NCBI RefSeq assembly: GCF_947654165.1
Contig: NZ_CANTKB010000039.1
Location: 1-27,202 of the forward strand
Direction of reading: 5' to 3'
Source of the DNA: an uncultured Blautia sp.
Lineage (GTDB): Bacteria > Bacillota > Clostridia > Lachnospirales > Lachnospiraceae
Length of the DNA: 27,202 bases
Positions 7,457 through 14,846 of the stretch are shown in pieces (position 1 is the first letter of the stretch; each line of letters begins with the position of its first letter). The notes beneath the pieces were generated by a model, which saw nothing but the letters and a program-made list of their open reading frames with translations, did no database searches and was not told where the DNA came from. The translations under genes were made by a program, and so were the position numbers.

Positions 7457-8478
7457 TCAGCCCCTTCCTCTGTGTATTTTGCATTTACTTCCTGGATGTA
7501 ATCATATAATTCCCTGATATTTGGATTTTCTTCCAGCATCTGATCCTGGACTCCGTCTACTTTGTCACGGAATACCTGAACATCTACGTCAATAAATTCC
7601 ACACCCATATCATTCTCTGCAATTTTCTTAGCCTCTTCCACCTGCTGATCCCAGTCCGCCAGTTCCACTTCCGTAGACAGCAGTGCGGCTTCCTCAAAAA
7701 CAGCTCTCTCTTCTTCGCTTAAACTGTTAAGGAACTTCAAATTTCCGATCAGCATATCAGGTACCATCTGATGCTTATTGTAGGAAAAATATTTTGCTAC
7801 TTCCCCATGTTTATTATTGGTCAGAGCCAGCTCATTATTCTCTGCTCCGTCAATAACGCCCTGCTGAATCGCTGTATAAACCTCTCCAAAACTCATAGGA
7901 GAAGCGGCAGCTCCAAAAGCCTTTACCATATTTACACTTGCCGGACTCTGCTGCACACGCATCTTCAGCCCTTTCAGATCCTCCGGCGTATGAATTGGTT
8001 TTGTTGCATAAAAATTACGTGTACCGGCATTATACCAGGTAAGCACACGGAAACCGGCTTCATCTGTAGAAGCATATACCTGATTCATATAATCCGTATC
8101 ATTCATCACTTCATGATACGCTTCCTCTGATGTAAAAAGATATGGCATACTGAAAATCTCATAGACATTTGCAAAAGTTTCCAGATTTGCCGTACCTGCC
8201 ACAACGAAGTCAATGGCACCTGTCTGAGTCAGCTCAATGGCTCTCTGGGCTGCCCCCAGAAGTTCATTTGGGAAAATCTGCACCTCATACTTATCTCCCA
8301 GTTTTTCCTCAATATGTTCCTTAAATTTCAGAAGTCCCAGGTGTTCCGGGTGGGTTTCTGACTGTGCATGGGCGATACGGATGATTCGTTTCCCATCCGT
8401 TACAGAAGTACAGCCTGACATCCCTGTAAGCATTGCTGCACACAACGCTGCTGCTAAAAATCTCTTTAATCCTTTCAT
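7453..8478 (-). CDS. dctP: TRAP transporter substrate-binding lipoprotein DctP
   Basis: A 341-residue solute-binding protein. The N-terminus is a basic region, a hydrophobic stretch and the lipobox MSGC with the lipidated cysteine at 23, as expected for a Gram-positive cell where the binding protein is tethered outside the membrane. The mature part has the DctP fold. NAGTRNFYATKPIHTPEDLKGLKMRVQ contains the conserved arginine that pairs with the carboxylate of acidic substrates, and FGEVYTAIQQGVIDGAENN is a second signature. It lies 19 nt after the lacI-type gene and forms an operon with dctQ and dctM. A uronic acid substrate is inferred from the linked uxa genes. The start region carries a short direct repeat (ATGGAAGGATTAAA then ATGAAAGGATTAAA), which places AAGGAT as its ribosome-binding site. 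Confidence 0.95.
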   Translation of the reverse strand: MKGLKRFLAAALCAAMLTGMSGCTSVTDGKRIIRIAHAQSETHPEHLGLLKFKEHIEEKLGDKYEVQIFPNELLGAAQRAIELTQTGAIDFVVAGTANLETFANVYEIFSMPYLFTSEEAYHEVMNDTDYMNQVYASTDEAGFRVLTWYNAGTRNFYATKPIHTPEDLKGLKMRVQQSPASVNMVKAFGAAASPMSFGEVYTAIQQGVIDGAENNELALTNNKHGEVAKYFSYNKHQMVPDMLIGNLKFLNSLSEEERAVFEEAALLSTEVELADWDQQVEEAKKIAENDMGVEFIDVDVQVFRDKVDGVQDQMLEENPNIRELYDYIQEVNAKYTEEGAE

Positions 8479-8497
8479 GTTTTTAATCCTTCCATGT

Positions 8498-9493
8498 TTA
8501 ATTTGTGGTATTTCTTTTTACCAGACGACAAGGCACGACCTTTTTGTGCCGGATAGAATGACCAGCTAAAAGCTGACGCATACTCTCCACAATTGTCCTG
8601 CACAAAAGCTCTCCCCTGCTGTCAACAGATGACAATTCAGGGTCACAGCAAACTGCCAGTTCTGAATCATTAAATCCTATGATTTCAACATCCTGAGGGA
8701 CGGAACGCCCCATCATCTTCACATATTTTAATGCCCCTACCGCAAGTCCGTCATCCGTAGCCAGCACTGCGTCAAAATCCTCTTGTTTCCGTTTCAAAAG
8801 CGTGTCCAGGACTTTTAAAATTTTATTCTGCTCAAACACCTCCAGTTCTTCCAAAACAGGAAGTCCGTTGTCTCTGAGTGCTTCCTCGTACCCTCTTTTC
8901 TTTTCTTTGGCACTGTAAGAATCAGAATCATAAAGAAACAAGATTCTTTTTCTTCCGGATTCTATCAGTTCCGACACCATATCATATACGATCTGGTATC
9001 CATCTGAAAGTACACAGTACACTCCCGGGCAGCGGATATATCCATTCATCAGAAAAACCGGAACTTCACCGGCAGCCTGACTTAGATAATCCATGTCAAG
9101 ATTTCCTCCGTCTCCTGCATAGTTTGATCCGACCAGAATCAGTGCATCGATTCTCTTTTGAAGAATCTGCTGCACTGCATTGACTTTATCTTCGTATTTA
9201 TATCCACTACAGGATAAAATACAGTCATATCCATATTTTCTCAGATATTTTTCCAGATAAGCCACTGCATTTGCCATGTAAGTATCTGAAACATCAGGAC
9301 AAACGATCCCAACCGTATGCATGGAATTTAATCCTAATCCTCTTGCAAAGACATTTGGAGTATAATTTTGTTCTTCCATCACTGCCCGCACCTTCGCCTT
9401 TGTCTTTTCGCTTACCTTGGGACTGTCATTTACCACTCTTGATACTGTAGCGATGGACACTCCCGCCAGTTCTGCGATATCATAGATATTCAT
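8498..9493 (-). CDS. LacI-family transcriptional regulator of the hexuronate genes
   Basis: A 331-residue repressor. The N-terminal helix-turn-helix IYDIAELAGVSIATVSRVVN (residues 3-22) and hinge NYTPNVFARGL are typical of LacI/GalR proteins. A periplasmic-binding-protein-like sensor domain fills the rest. It is the first gene of the minus-strand hexuronate operon and faces uxaA. Identical palindromes overlap the transcription starts in both directions, so the simplest model is repression of both arms plus its own synthesis, relieved by a uronate pathway intermediate. It resembles the KdgR/UxuR functional group, but I cannot assign the ligand or an exact name from sequence alone. ATG follows AAGGAATC. 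Confidence 0.93.
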   Translation of the reverse strand: MNIYDIAELAGVSIATVSRVVNDSPKVSEKTKAKVRAVMEEQNYTPNVFARGLGLNSMHTVGIVCPDVSDTYMANAVAYLEKYLRKYGYDCILSCSGYKYEDKVNAVQQILQKRIDALILVGSNYAGDGGNLDMDYLSQAAGEVPVFLMNGYIRCPGVYCVLSDGYQIVYDMVSELIESGRKRILFLYDSDSYSAKEKKRGYEEALRDNGLPVLEELEVFEQNKILKVLDTLLKRKQEDFDAVLATDDGLAVGALKYVKMMGRSVPQDVEIIGFNDSELAVCCDPELSSVDSRGELLCRTIVESMRQLLAGHSIRHKKVVPCRLVKRNTTN

Positions 9494-9533
9494 GATTCCT
9501 TCTCACTTCCTTGCTGCTTTTTATACTGCCTGA

Positions 9534-9549
9534 ATGTAAGCCCTTACAT
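9534..9549. promoter_or_regulatory. LacI-type operator O1 (minus-strand operon)
   Basis: The 16-mer ATGTAAGCCCTTACAT is a palindrome with 7-bp arms ATGTAAG/CTTACAT. It begins 9 nt downstream of the minus-strand -10 box and so covers about +3 to +18 of the regulator/TRAP transcript. An identical copy lies at 9702-9717. Confidence 0.85.
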
Positions 9550-9558
9550 CTTACTATC

Positions 9559-9587
9559 ATTATACACAAAGGAATCTTCCTTGCCAA
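9559..9587 (-). promoter_or_regulatory. promoter of the lacI-dctPQM operon
   Basis: On the minus strand the -35 is TTGGCA (9587-9582), the spacer is 17 bp and the -10 is TATAAT (9564-9559). Operator O1 lies immediately downstream, which fits autoregulation by the LacI-type protein. Confidence 0.8.
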
Positions 9588-9670
9588 TTCTTTTTCCTCA
9601 AAATATTTCACAATTTTTTTATATATTTTTTATACATTTTCATGGTTTTCGGTTTTTTCCTATTTTCCTC

Positions 9671-9699
9671 TTGACCTTTGCTCTTTACAGACGTACATT
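9671..9699 (+). promoter_or_regulatory. promoter of uxaA-uxaB
   Basis: The -35 is TTGACC (9671-9676), the spacer is 17 bp and the -10 is TACATT (9694-9699). Operator O2 starts 2 nt after the -10 and would block promoter clearance when bound. Confidence 0.65.
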
Positions 9700-9701
9700 T
9701 A

Positions 9702-9717
9702 ATGTAAGCCCTTACAT
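9702..9717. promoter_or_regulatory. LacI-type operator O2 (uxaAB)
   Basis: Second perfect copy of ATGTAAGCCCTTACAT. It overlaps the predicted uxaA transcription start. It differs from the textbook CcpA cre consensus only at the central G, but duplication at both divergent promoters and the adjacent regulator gene favour a local operator. Confidence 0.85.
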
Positions 9718-9752
9718 TTCTCATTTCCACTATAGTGATAGGAGGAACAATC

Positions 9753-11234
9753 ATGCAGAACTATATTAAAATTCATCCTGCCGATAAAGTGGCCGTTGCC
9801 CTTTCTCCATTGACAGCAGGAACAGTAATTTCCATAGATACTCAGGAAATCACCTTAAAAGAAGACATCCCTCAGGGACATAAATTTGCACTTCAGACTC
9901 TTGAGGCACAGGAACCGGTGTTCAAATATGGTTCCCCCATCGGCATCGCAAAGGAACAGATTCCTGCAGGTGCCTGGATTCACACACATAATATGAAAAC
10001 CGCTTTAGGTGATCTTCTTACCTATACATATGAAAAACAACACACCCAGGTTGTTTCAACAGAAGAACGTTTTTTCCAGGGGTATCGCAGAGCAGACAGA
10101 AAAGTCGGGGTCCGCAATGAAATCTGGATCATCCCCACCGTTGGCTGTGTCAACAATATCGCCACTTCCATAGAGAGAAAAGCTCAGTCCATGGTAAAAG
10201 GAAGCATCGAAGCCATCGCCGCTTTTCCTCATCCTTATGGATGTTCTCAAATGGGAGATGATCAGGAGCATACCCGTCAGATCCTGGCCAATCTGATCAA
10301 TCACCCAAATGCCGGCGGTGTACTGGTCCTGGGTCTTGGCTGTGAAAACAGCAATATCGGAGAGCTTAAGAACTATATTGGCTCTTACGATGAAAAACGG
10401 GTAAAATTCCTGGTTGCCCAGGAATCTGATGACGAGATAGAAGATGCTCTGAAACTGATTCAGGAATTAGTAGATTATGCCGCACCTATGAAGCGGGAAC
10501 CTATAAGCTGTAAAGAACTGATCATCGGAATGAAATGCGGCGGCTCTGACGGTCTCTCCGGCATCACAGCCAATCCGACCGTGGGTGCCTTTTCCGATCT
10601 TCTGATCTCTAAAGGCGGCACCACAATCCTCACAGAAGTACCGGAAATGTTCGGTGCTGAGACTCTGCTCATGAACCGGTGTGAAACAGAAGAACTGTTT
10701 GAGAAAACCGTTTCCCTGATCAACGATTTCAAGAACTACTTTACCAGTCACAACCAGACCATTTATGAAAACCCTTCTCCGGGAAATAAAAAAGGCGGAA
10801 TTTCTACCCTGGAAGATAAGTCTATGGGCTGTACCCAAAAATCAGGAAGTGCTCCTGTGCGTGGTGTACTTTCTTACGGAGAACCTGTAAAAGAAAAAGG
10901 ACTGAATCTGTTAAGTGCTCCCGGAAACGACCTGGTCGCTTCTACTGCTCTGGCAGCCTCCGGTGCTCACATCGTACTGTTTACCACCGGAAGAGGAACC
11001 CCTTTCGCTTCCCCGGTACCTACCGTTAAAATTTCCAGCAACTCTGCCCTTTATGAGAAAAAAGGCAACTGGATCGACTTCAACTGCGGCACCATGGTGG
11101 AGGGCACAGATTTGAACACACTCCGTGATCAGTTATTTGACTATGTAATCTCTGTTGCTTCCGGAGAAGAAGTAAAATCTGAGAAAGCAGGTTTTCATGA
11201 TATGGCAATCTTCAAACAGGGTGTGACGTTATAA
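9753..11234 (+). CDS. uxaA: altronate dehydratase
   Basis: A 493-residue enzyme that dehydrates D-altronate to 2-keto-3-deoxygluconate. It has an N-terminal SAF-type domain (about 1-85, including the HTHNMKTAL segment) and a large UxaA/galactarate-dehydratase catalytic domain. Landmarks are GYRRADRKVGVRNEIWIIPTVGCVNN, FPHPYGCSQMGDD, KCGGSDGLSGITANP and GAHIVLFTTGRGTPF. Conserved cysteines and histidines fit the iron-dependent mechanism known for this family. I use the ATG at 9753 because AGGAGG lies at 9742-9746, directly before it; an in-frame GTG at 9735 would place that site inside the coding region. It is the first gene of the plus-strand operon, 32 nt ahead of uxaB, and probably controlled by operator O2. 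Confidence 0.96.
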   Translation: MQNYIKIHPADKVAVALSPLTAGTVISIDTQEITLKEDIPQGHKFALQTLEAQEPVFKYGSPIGIAKEQIPAGAWIHTHNMKTALGDLLTYTYEKQHTQVVSTEERFFQGYRRADRKVGVRNEIWIIPTVGCVNNIATSIERKAQSMVKGSIEAIAAFPHPYGCSQMGDDQEHTRQILANLINHPNAGGVLVLGLGCENSNIGELKNYIGSYDEKRVKFLVAQESDDEIEDALKLIQELVDYAAPMKREPISCKELIIGMKCGGSDGLSGITANPTVGAFSDLLISKGGTTILTEVPEMFGAETLLMNRCETEELFEKTVSLINDFKNYFTSHNQTIYENPSPGNKKGGISTLEDKSMGCTQKSGSAPVRGVLSYGEPVKEKGLNLLSAPGNDLVASTALAASGAHIVLFTTGRGTPFASPVPTVKISSNSALYEKKGNWIDFNCGTMVEGTDLNTLRDQLFDYVISVASGEEVKSEKAGFHDMAIFKQGVTL

Positions 11235-11266
11235 TACTATGTTTTAATCGAAAAGAGGAAAAAGTT

Positions 11267-12769
11267 ATGAATACATTATGCTATAAAACCTTAGAAGAGC
11301 AAAATTACCAGGGATATCTGTTAAAAGATGCTCCAGAACGGATTCTTCAGTTTGGCGAAGGCAATTTTATGCGTGCCTTTATAGATTATTTCGTGGATGT
11401 CATGAATGAAAAAACAGATTTCAAAAGCAAAATCGTACTGGTACAGCCCACGGGCCGTCACACAGGCCCGGGCAGCATCACCCATAAGCTCAATGAACAG
11501 GAAGGACTTTATACCTTATATCTTCGTGGTTTTGAGAAAGGCAAGAAAGTAAATGATAAACGAATCATCTCCTGTGTCAGTCGTTGTCTGAACGTAAAAG
11601 AGGACTATGCAGCCGTTATGGAATGTGCCGAAAACCCGGATCTTCGTTTTATCACCTGCAACACAACAGAAGCCGGCATTGTATATGATCCAGCCTGTCA
11701 GTTTACCGATACGCCGCCGTCTTCTTATCCTGCAAAATTGACTCAGTTTTTGTACCGCCGCTTTAAAACCTTCGGGCAAAACGCAGGAAAAGGCTGTATC
11801 CTCCTTGCATGTGAACTGATCGAAGAAAACGGAAAAGCCTTAAAAAAATGTGTTCTGGATTATGCAAAACAATGGAATCTGGAAGAAGCTTTCTTAAATT
11901 GGATTGAGAAGGAAAACCTCTTCTGTTCTACTTTGGTAGACCGTATTGTAACCGGCTATCCAAAGAACGAAGCAGACAGTCTGAATGCAGACAATGGCTA
12001 CGAGGATTCTTTGATTGATACAGGGGAAGTCTTTGGCTCCTGGGTCATTGAAGGTCCTGATTCTCTGAAAAAGGAACTTCCCTTTGAGGAAGCAGGTCTT
12101 CCGGTCCTGATCACAGATGACCACAAGCCATACAAACAGAGAAAAGTCCGGATCTTAAACGGTGCTCATACCTCCATGGTATTAGGTGCCTATCTTGCCG
12201 GACAGGATATTGTCCGGGACTGTATGGATGACGAGACCATCCTCAACTTTATGAACAAGACCATTTATGAAGAGATCATCCCCACACTTTCCCTTCCGGA
12301 AGAAGACTGCAAAGAGTTTGCCTTTGCGGTTACAGAGCGTTTCAAAAACCCATTTATTGACCATGCACTTTTGTCTATCTCCTTAAACTCCACCTCAAAG
12401 TGGAGAGCTCGTGTTATGCCATCTCTGCAAGGATATGTAGATAAATTCGGCAAGCTGCCAACCTGCATCACTGCATCCTTTGCCTTTTATCTGGCTTTCT
12501 ATCGTGGTACAGAGCTTACGGACGAAGGTTTGATTGCCAGACGTTCCAATGGTGATTCCTACACCATCTCAGATGATAAACAGGTATTGGAATTTTTCTA
12601 TGCACACAAAGATGCAGATGCGAAAGAGCTGGTGCATGATGTATGTGCCAACACAGAATTCTGGGGCAGTTATTTAAGTAAACTTCCCGGATTTGAAGCA
12701 GAAGTTGCCAATATGTTGGATATGATCGAAAGCAAAGGGGCTTATGCCTTAATGAAGAAATGCTGCTGA
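11267..12769 (+). CDS. uxaB: tagaturonate reductase
   Basis: A 500-residue NAD-dependent oxidoreductase of the mannitol-dehydrogenase/UxaB family. It reduces D-tagaturonate to D-altronate. An N-terminal Rossmann region starts at ILQFGEGNFMRAFIDYFVD. Further landmarks are TCNTTEAGIVYD, CSTLVDRIVTGYP and VRILNGAHTSMVLGAYLAG; the last holds the conserved Asn and His near the active site. It follows uxaA by 32 nt with an AGAGGAAAAAG ribosome-binding site and is closed by a strong terminator. A fructuronate reductase (UxuB) is the main alternative in this family. Length, the UxaB-like motifs and the pairing with UxaA and UxaC favour UxaB. Confidence 0.93.
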   Translation: MNTLCYKTLEEQNYQGYLLKDAPERILQFGEGNFMRAFIDYFVDVMNEKTDFKSKIVLVQPTGRHTGPGSITHKLNEQEGLYTLYLRGFEKGKKVNDKRIISCVSRCLNVKEDYAAVMECAENPDLRFITCNTTEAGIVYDPACQFTDTPPSSYPAKLTQFLYRRFKTFGQNAGKGCILLACELIEENGKALKKCVLDYAKQWNLEEAFLNWIEKENLFCSTLVDRIVTGYPKNEADSLNADNGYEDSLIDTGEVFGSWVIEGPDSLKKELPFEEAGLPVLITDDHKPYKQRKVRILNGAHTSMVLGAYLAGQDIVRDCMDDETILNFMNKTIYEEIIPTLSLPEEDCKEFAFAVTERFKNPFIDHALLSISLNSTSKWRARVMPSLQGYVDKFGKLPTCITASFAFYLAFYRGTELTDEGLIARRSNGDSYTISDDKQVLEFFYAHKDADAKELVHDVCANTEFWGSYLSKLPGFEAEVANMLDMIESKGAYALMKKCC

Positions 12770-12791
12770 TATCTTTCCGCAGATAAAAAAT

Positions 12792-12853
12792 CTGTCGCAT
12801 GTATAACAGGTCTCATGATATGCATGCGGCAGTATTATTGTTTTTATTTTTTT
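12792..12853 (+). terminator. terminator of uxaAB
   Basis: Stem CTGTCGCATG (12792-12801) with CATGCGGCAG (12823-12832), 10 bp with one G-T wobble, followed by a long T-rich tract. It lies about 20 nt after the uxaB stop. Confidence 0.85.
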
Positions 12854-12863
12854 AAACAAACTG

Positions 12864-12892
12864 TTGACATTCCTGACTTTCTTTGGTAAAAT
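12864..12892 (+). promoter_or_regulatory. promoter of the tRNA-Thr gene
   Basis: Consensus -35 TTGACA (12864-12869), 17-bp spacer and -10 TAAAAT (12887-12892). The tRNA begins 30 nt after the -10. Confidence 0.85.
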
Positions 12893-12922
12893 ACATACTT
12901 GTGAGGCGAAAACAATAGATAT

Positions 12923-12995
12923 GCTGCCTTGGCTCAGTTGGTAGAGCGTCGCCTTGGTAAGGCGGAGGTCGGCGGTTCAAATCCGCTAGGCAGCT
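12923..12995 (+). tRNA. tRNA-Thr (anticodon GGT)
   Basis: A 73-nt cloverleaf. The acceptor stem is GCTGCCT/AGGCAGC and the D arm is GCTC-loop-GAGC with AGTTGGTA. The anticodon arm is TCGCC/GGCGG around TTGGTAA (anticodon GGT at 12956-12958), and the T arm is GGCGG-TTCAAAT-CCGCT. The variable loop AGGTC is short and the discriminator is T. The 3' CCA is not encoded. It reads the threonine codons ACC and ACT. It has its own promoter and terminator, so it is a single-gene unit. Confidence 0.97.
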
Positions 12996-13000
12996 TTTTA

Positions 13001-13029
13001 AAAGCTCTTGATTCTTCAAGAGCTTTTTT
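13001..13029. terminator. bidirectional terminator between tRNA-Thr and sigH
   Basis: Perfect 10-bp stem AAAGCTCTTG/CAAGAGCTTT with a 6-nt loop. T runs follow it on both strands, TTTTTT on plus and TTTT on minus. It ends the tRNA transcript and, in the other direction, the convergent cysE-sigH operon, whose last stop codon is about 27 nt away. Confidence 0.88.
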
Positions 13030-13055
13030 GTTTTCCTTTTCTGCTTTCAAACCTC

Positions 13056-13658
13056 CTATTCCAACTCCATTTCGTGGATTTTATTTCGGATTCTTTGAAG
13101 GGCATTATCAATGGATTTTGGCTCTCTTTCCATCTGACGGGCTATCTGTACATAATCCGCCCCGTCAAGATATGCCTCCAGCACCTGATTCTCGAAAGGA
13201 CTCAGTTTTTCATGAATCTGCTCCAGCATATGGCTGGCATTCTCCTGACTGATAACAATATCCTCAGGATTCTGCTGCACCGTATCCTCTGTATTCTTCA
13301 GAGGACTGTCCTCTTCACTGAGAGAAATATAAGAGTTTAAGGGTTTATGCTTCTGTCTGCCTGATATTTCGATCGCCTTATACATCTGTCTCTCCACACA
13401 CAGATTCGCAAACGTTGAAAAAGAAGCATTTCTTTCCGGCCGATATCCCCGGACTGCCCGAAACAGTCCGATCATCCCTTCCTGAATCAAATCCTCCTGC
13501 TCTCCCCCGATCAAATACATGGCATGGGCTTTTTTCAGCACCATGCCTTTGTATTTGTCAATGAGATAATCTTCTAATCCCTGTCTCCCTTTATGAAGAA
13601 GCTGCAAAAGTTCTTCATCTGATAATTGTTCGAATTCCTTATTTCTTAGAATTTCCAT
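13056..13658 (-). CDS. sigH: RNA polymerase sigma-H factor
   Basis: A 200-residue sigma-70-family factor of the SigH (Spo0H) type, which drives transition-phase and early sporulation genes in endospore formers. Region 2 contains GGEQEDLIQEGMIGLFRAVRGYRPERNASFSTFANLCVERQ (about residues 51-90), the core-binding and -10 recognition part. Region 4 (about 150-195) has YVQIARQMEREPKSIDNALQRIRNK as its helix-turn-helix. The region 3 that longer sigma factors have is absent. The rlmB-sigH order matches Bacilli and Clostridia, which supports the name. Its ATG overlaps the rlmB TAA by one base (TAATG) and only a weak GGGAAAAT precedes it, so translation probably depends on reinitiation. The yacP (NYN nuclease) gene usual between rlmB and sigH in Bacillus is missing. 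Confidence 0.93.
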   Translation of the reverse strand: MEILRNKEFEQLSDEELLQLLHKGRQGLEDYLIDKYKGMVLKKAHAMYLIGGEQEDLIQEGMIGLFRAVRGYRPERNASFSTFANLCVERQMYKAIEISGRQKHKPLNSYISLSEEDSPLKNTEDTVQQNPEDIVISQENASHMLEQIHEKLSPFENQVLEAYLDGADYVQIARQMEREPKSIDNALQRIRNKIHEMELE

Positions 13659-14422
13659 TATTTTCCCATTCTCTGTCTTACGATCTCATAGGCCAGTACA
13701 CCGGCTGCCACAGAGGCATTCAAAGAGTCAATGTTACCCTGCATAGGGATAGAAGCTATAAAATCACATTTTTCCCTTACCAGCTTAGAGACACCTTCTC
13801 CTTCATTTCCGATCACCAGACCGATAGAGCCTTTTAAATCTAAGTCATACATCTGCGTGCCGCCCATATCTGCACATACAAACCACATCCCCTGTTTCTT
13901 CAGTTCCTCAATGGTTCTCGCCAGATTCGTTACCTTTGCCACTGGCGTATAATGCAAAGCCCCTGCGGAAGTTCTCGCTACCGTAGCAGTAAGCCCGACC
14001 GCACGATTCTTTGGTATGATCACACCATGGGCTCCTGCCAGATTTGCAGTACGGATAATTGCCCCAAGATTGTGTGGATCTTCAATATTATCCAGCAGCA
14101 GAATAAACGGAGGTTCTCCCTTTTCCCTGGCAGCTTCCAGGATATCCTCTACTTCTGCATAAGTATAGGCCGCTGTCATGGCAATGACACCCTGATGTTT
14201 TCCGGTTTCTGACATTTGATCCAGACGTTCTTTCTTCACAAATTTTACCATAGTGTCATGTTTTTTTGCTTCTCTTAAAATAGTTCTTACCGGTCCATCC
14301 TCACACCGCTCCAGCACAAACAATTTATCTACTGCTTTCCCGGAACGAAATGCTTCCAGCACTGCATTTCTGCCCTCTACCTTTGTTTCCTGGAATTTAT
14401 TTTCCTGGATTGTTTTCTCCAT
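13658..14422 (-). CDS. rlmB: 23S rRNA (guanosine-2'-O)-methyltransferase RlmB
   Basis: A 254-residue SPOUT-class (TrmH/SpoU) methyltransferase. The N-terminal substrate-binding domain begins with VEGRNAVLEAF (residues 15-25). The knotted catalytic domain has motif 1 NIEDPHNLGAIIRTA (112-126), motif 2 GLVIGNEGEGVS (201-212) and motif 3 SIPMQGNIDSLNASVAAGV (224-242). In E. coli RlmB modifies G2251 of 23S rRNA; a few family members act on other rRNA or tRNA sites, so the exact nucleotide is an inference. The start overlaps the end of mrnC by 26 nt. It is the fourth gene of the cysE operon. Confidence 0.93.
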   Translation of the reverse strand: MEKTIQENKFQETKVEGRNAVLEAFRSGKAVDKLFVLERCEDGPVRTILREAKKHDTMVKFVKKERLDQMSETGKHQGVIAMTAAYTYAEVEDILEAAREKGEPPFILLLDNIEDPHNLGAIIRTANLAGAHGVIIPKNRAVGLTATVARTSAGALHYTPVAKVTNLARTIEELKKQGMWFVCADMGGTQMYDLDLKGSIGLVIGNEGEGVSKLVREKCDFIASIPMQGNIDSLNASVAAGVLAYEIVRQRMGK

Positions 14423-14846
14423 CCTGTTCTACCTCTCTTATCCCTGTTTTCATCAGTTCCAGCATCCGTTCCCACTGTTCTGTGAGATACAGATAGCCCA
14501 TAAGTGCCTCAAACCCTGTTGCCCTGCGATAATCTGACATGGTCGCATTTTTTGCCATGGTAGCCGCTTTGGCATTTCTTCCCCGCTTAAAGACACTCAT
14601 TTCTTCTTCGGTAAGGTATGGCTTTAATTTCTCGATCATTGCAGACTGGGCAGATGCCTTTACCAGCCGGCTTGCTCTTTTGTGCAGTTTATTGACCTGT
14701 GTATTCCCTTTTTCCACCAGAATGGTCCGGATGACCAGCTCGTAGATGGCATCTCCGATATAAGCCAGGGTCAGAGGGGAATAGGTCCGGATATCCTGAT
14801 ATTCCAGTTCAAAGGTTTCTTTTAAATATGCTAAGCCCTTTTCCAT
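14397..14846 (-). CDS. mrnC: Mini-ribonuclease III
   Basis: A 149-residue RNase III-type catalytic domain without the double-stranded RNA-binding domain, as in B. subtilis MrnC, which matures 23S rRNA ends. The signature SPLTLAYIGDAIYELVIRTIL (residues 23-43) holds the catalytic aspartate, and ATMSDYRRATGFEALMGYLYL is the second acidic signature. It overlaps cysS by 16 nt and rlmB by 26 nt. The cysS-mrnC-rlmB order is a conserved Firmicutes arrangement. Confidence 0.93.
   Translation of the reverse strand: MEKGLAYLKETFELEYQDIRTYSPLTLAYIGDAIYELVIRTILVEKGNTQVNKLHKRASRLVKASAQSAMIEKLKPYLTEEEMSVFKRGRNAKAATMAKNATMSDYRRATGFEALMGYLYLTEQWERMLELMKTGIREVEQDGENNPGK

Noticed and set aside
9534..9717. The two palindromes read as CcpA cre boxes
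   Set aside because: The central G of the cre consensus is replaced by C in both, and their paired placement beside a LacI-family gene fits a local operator better.
9735..9752. Upstream GTG start for uxaA
   Set aside because: It would put the AGGAGG ribosome-binding site inside the coding region; ATG at 9753 has ideal spacing.
12929..13252. Plus-strand frame beginning MAQLVERRLGKAEVGGSNPLG
   Set aside because: It is the well-known false translation of a tRNA gene; it runs through tRNA-Thr, its terminator and the antisense of sigH.
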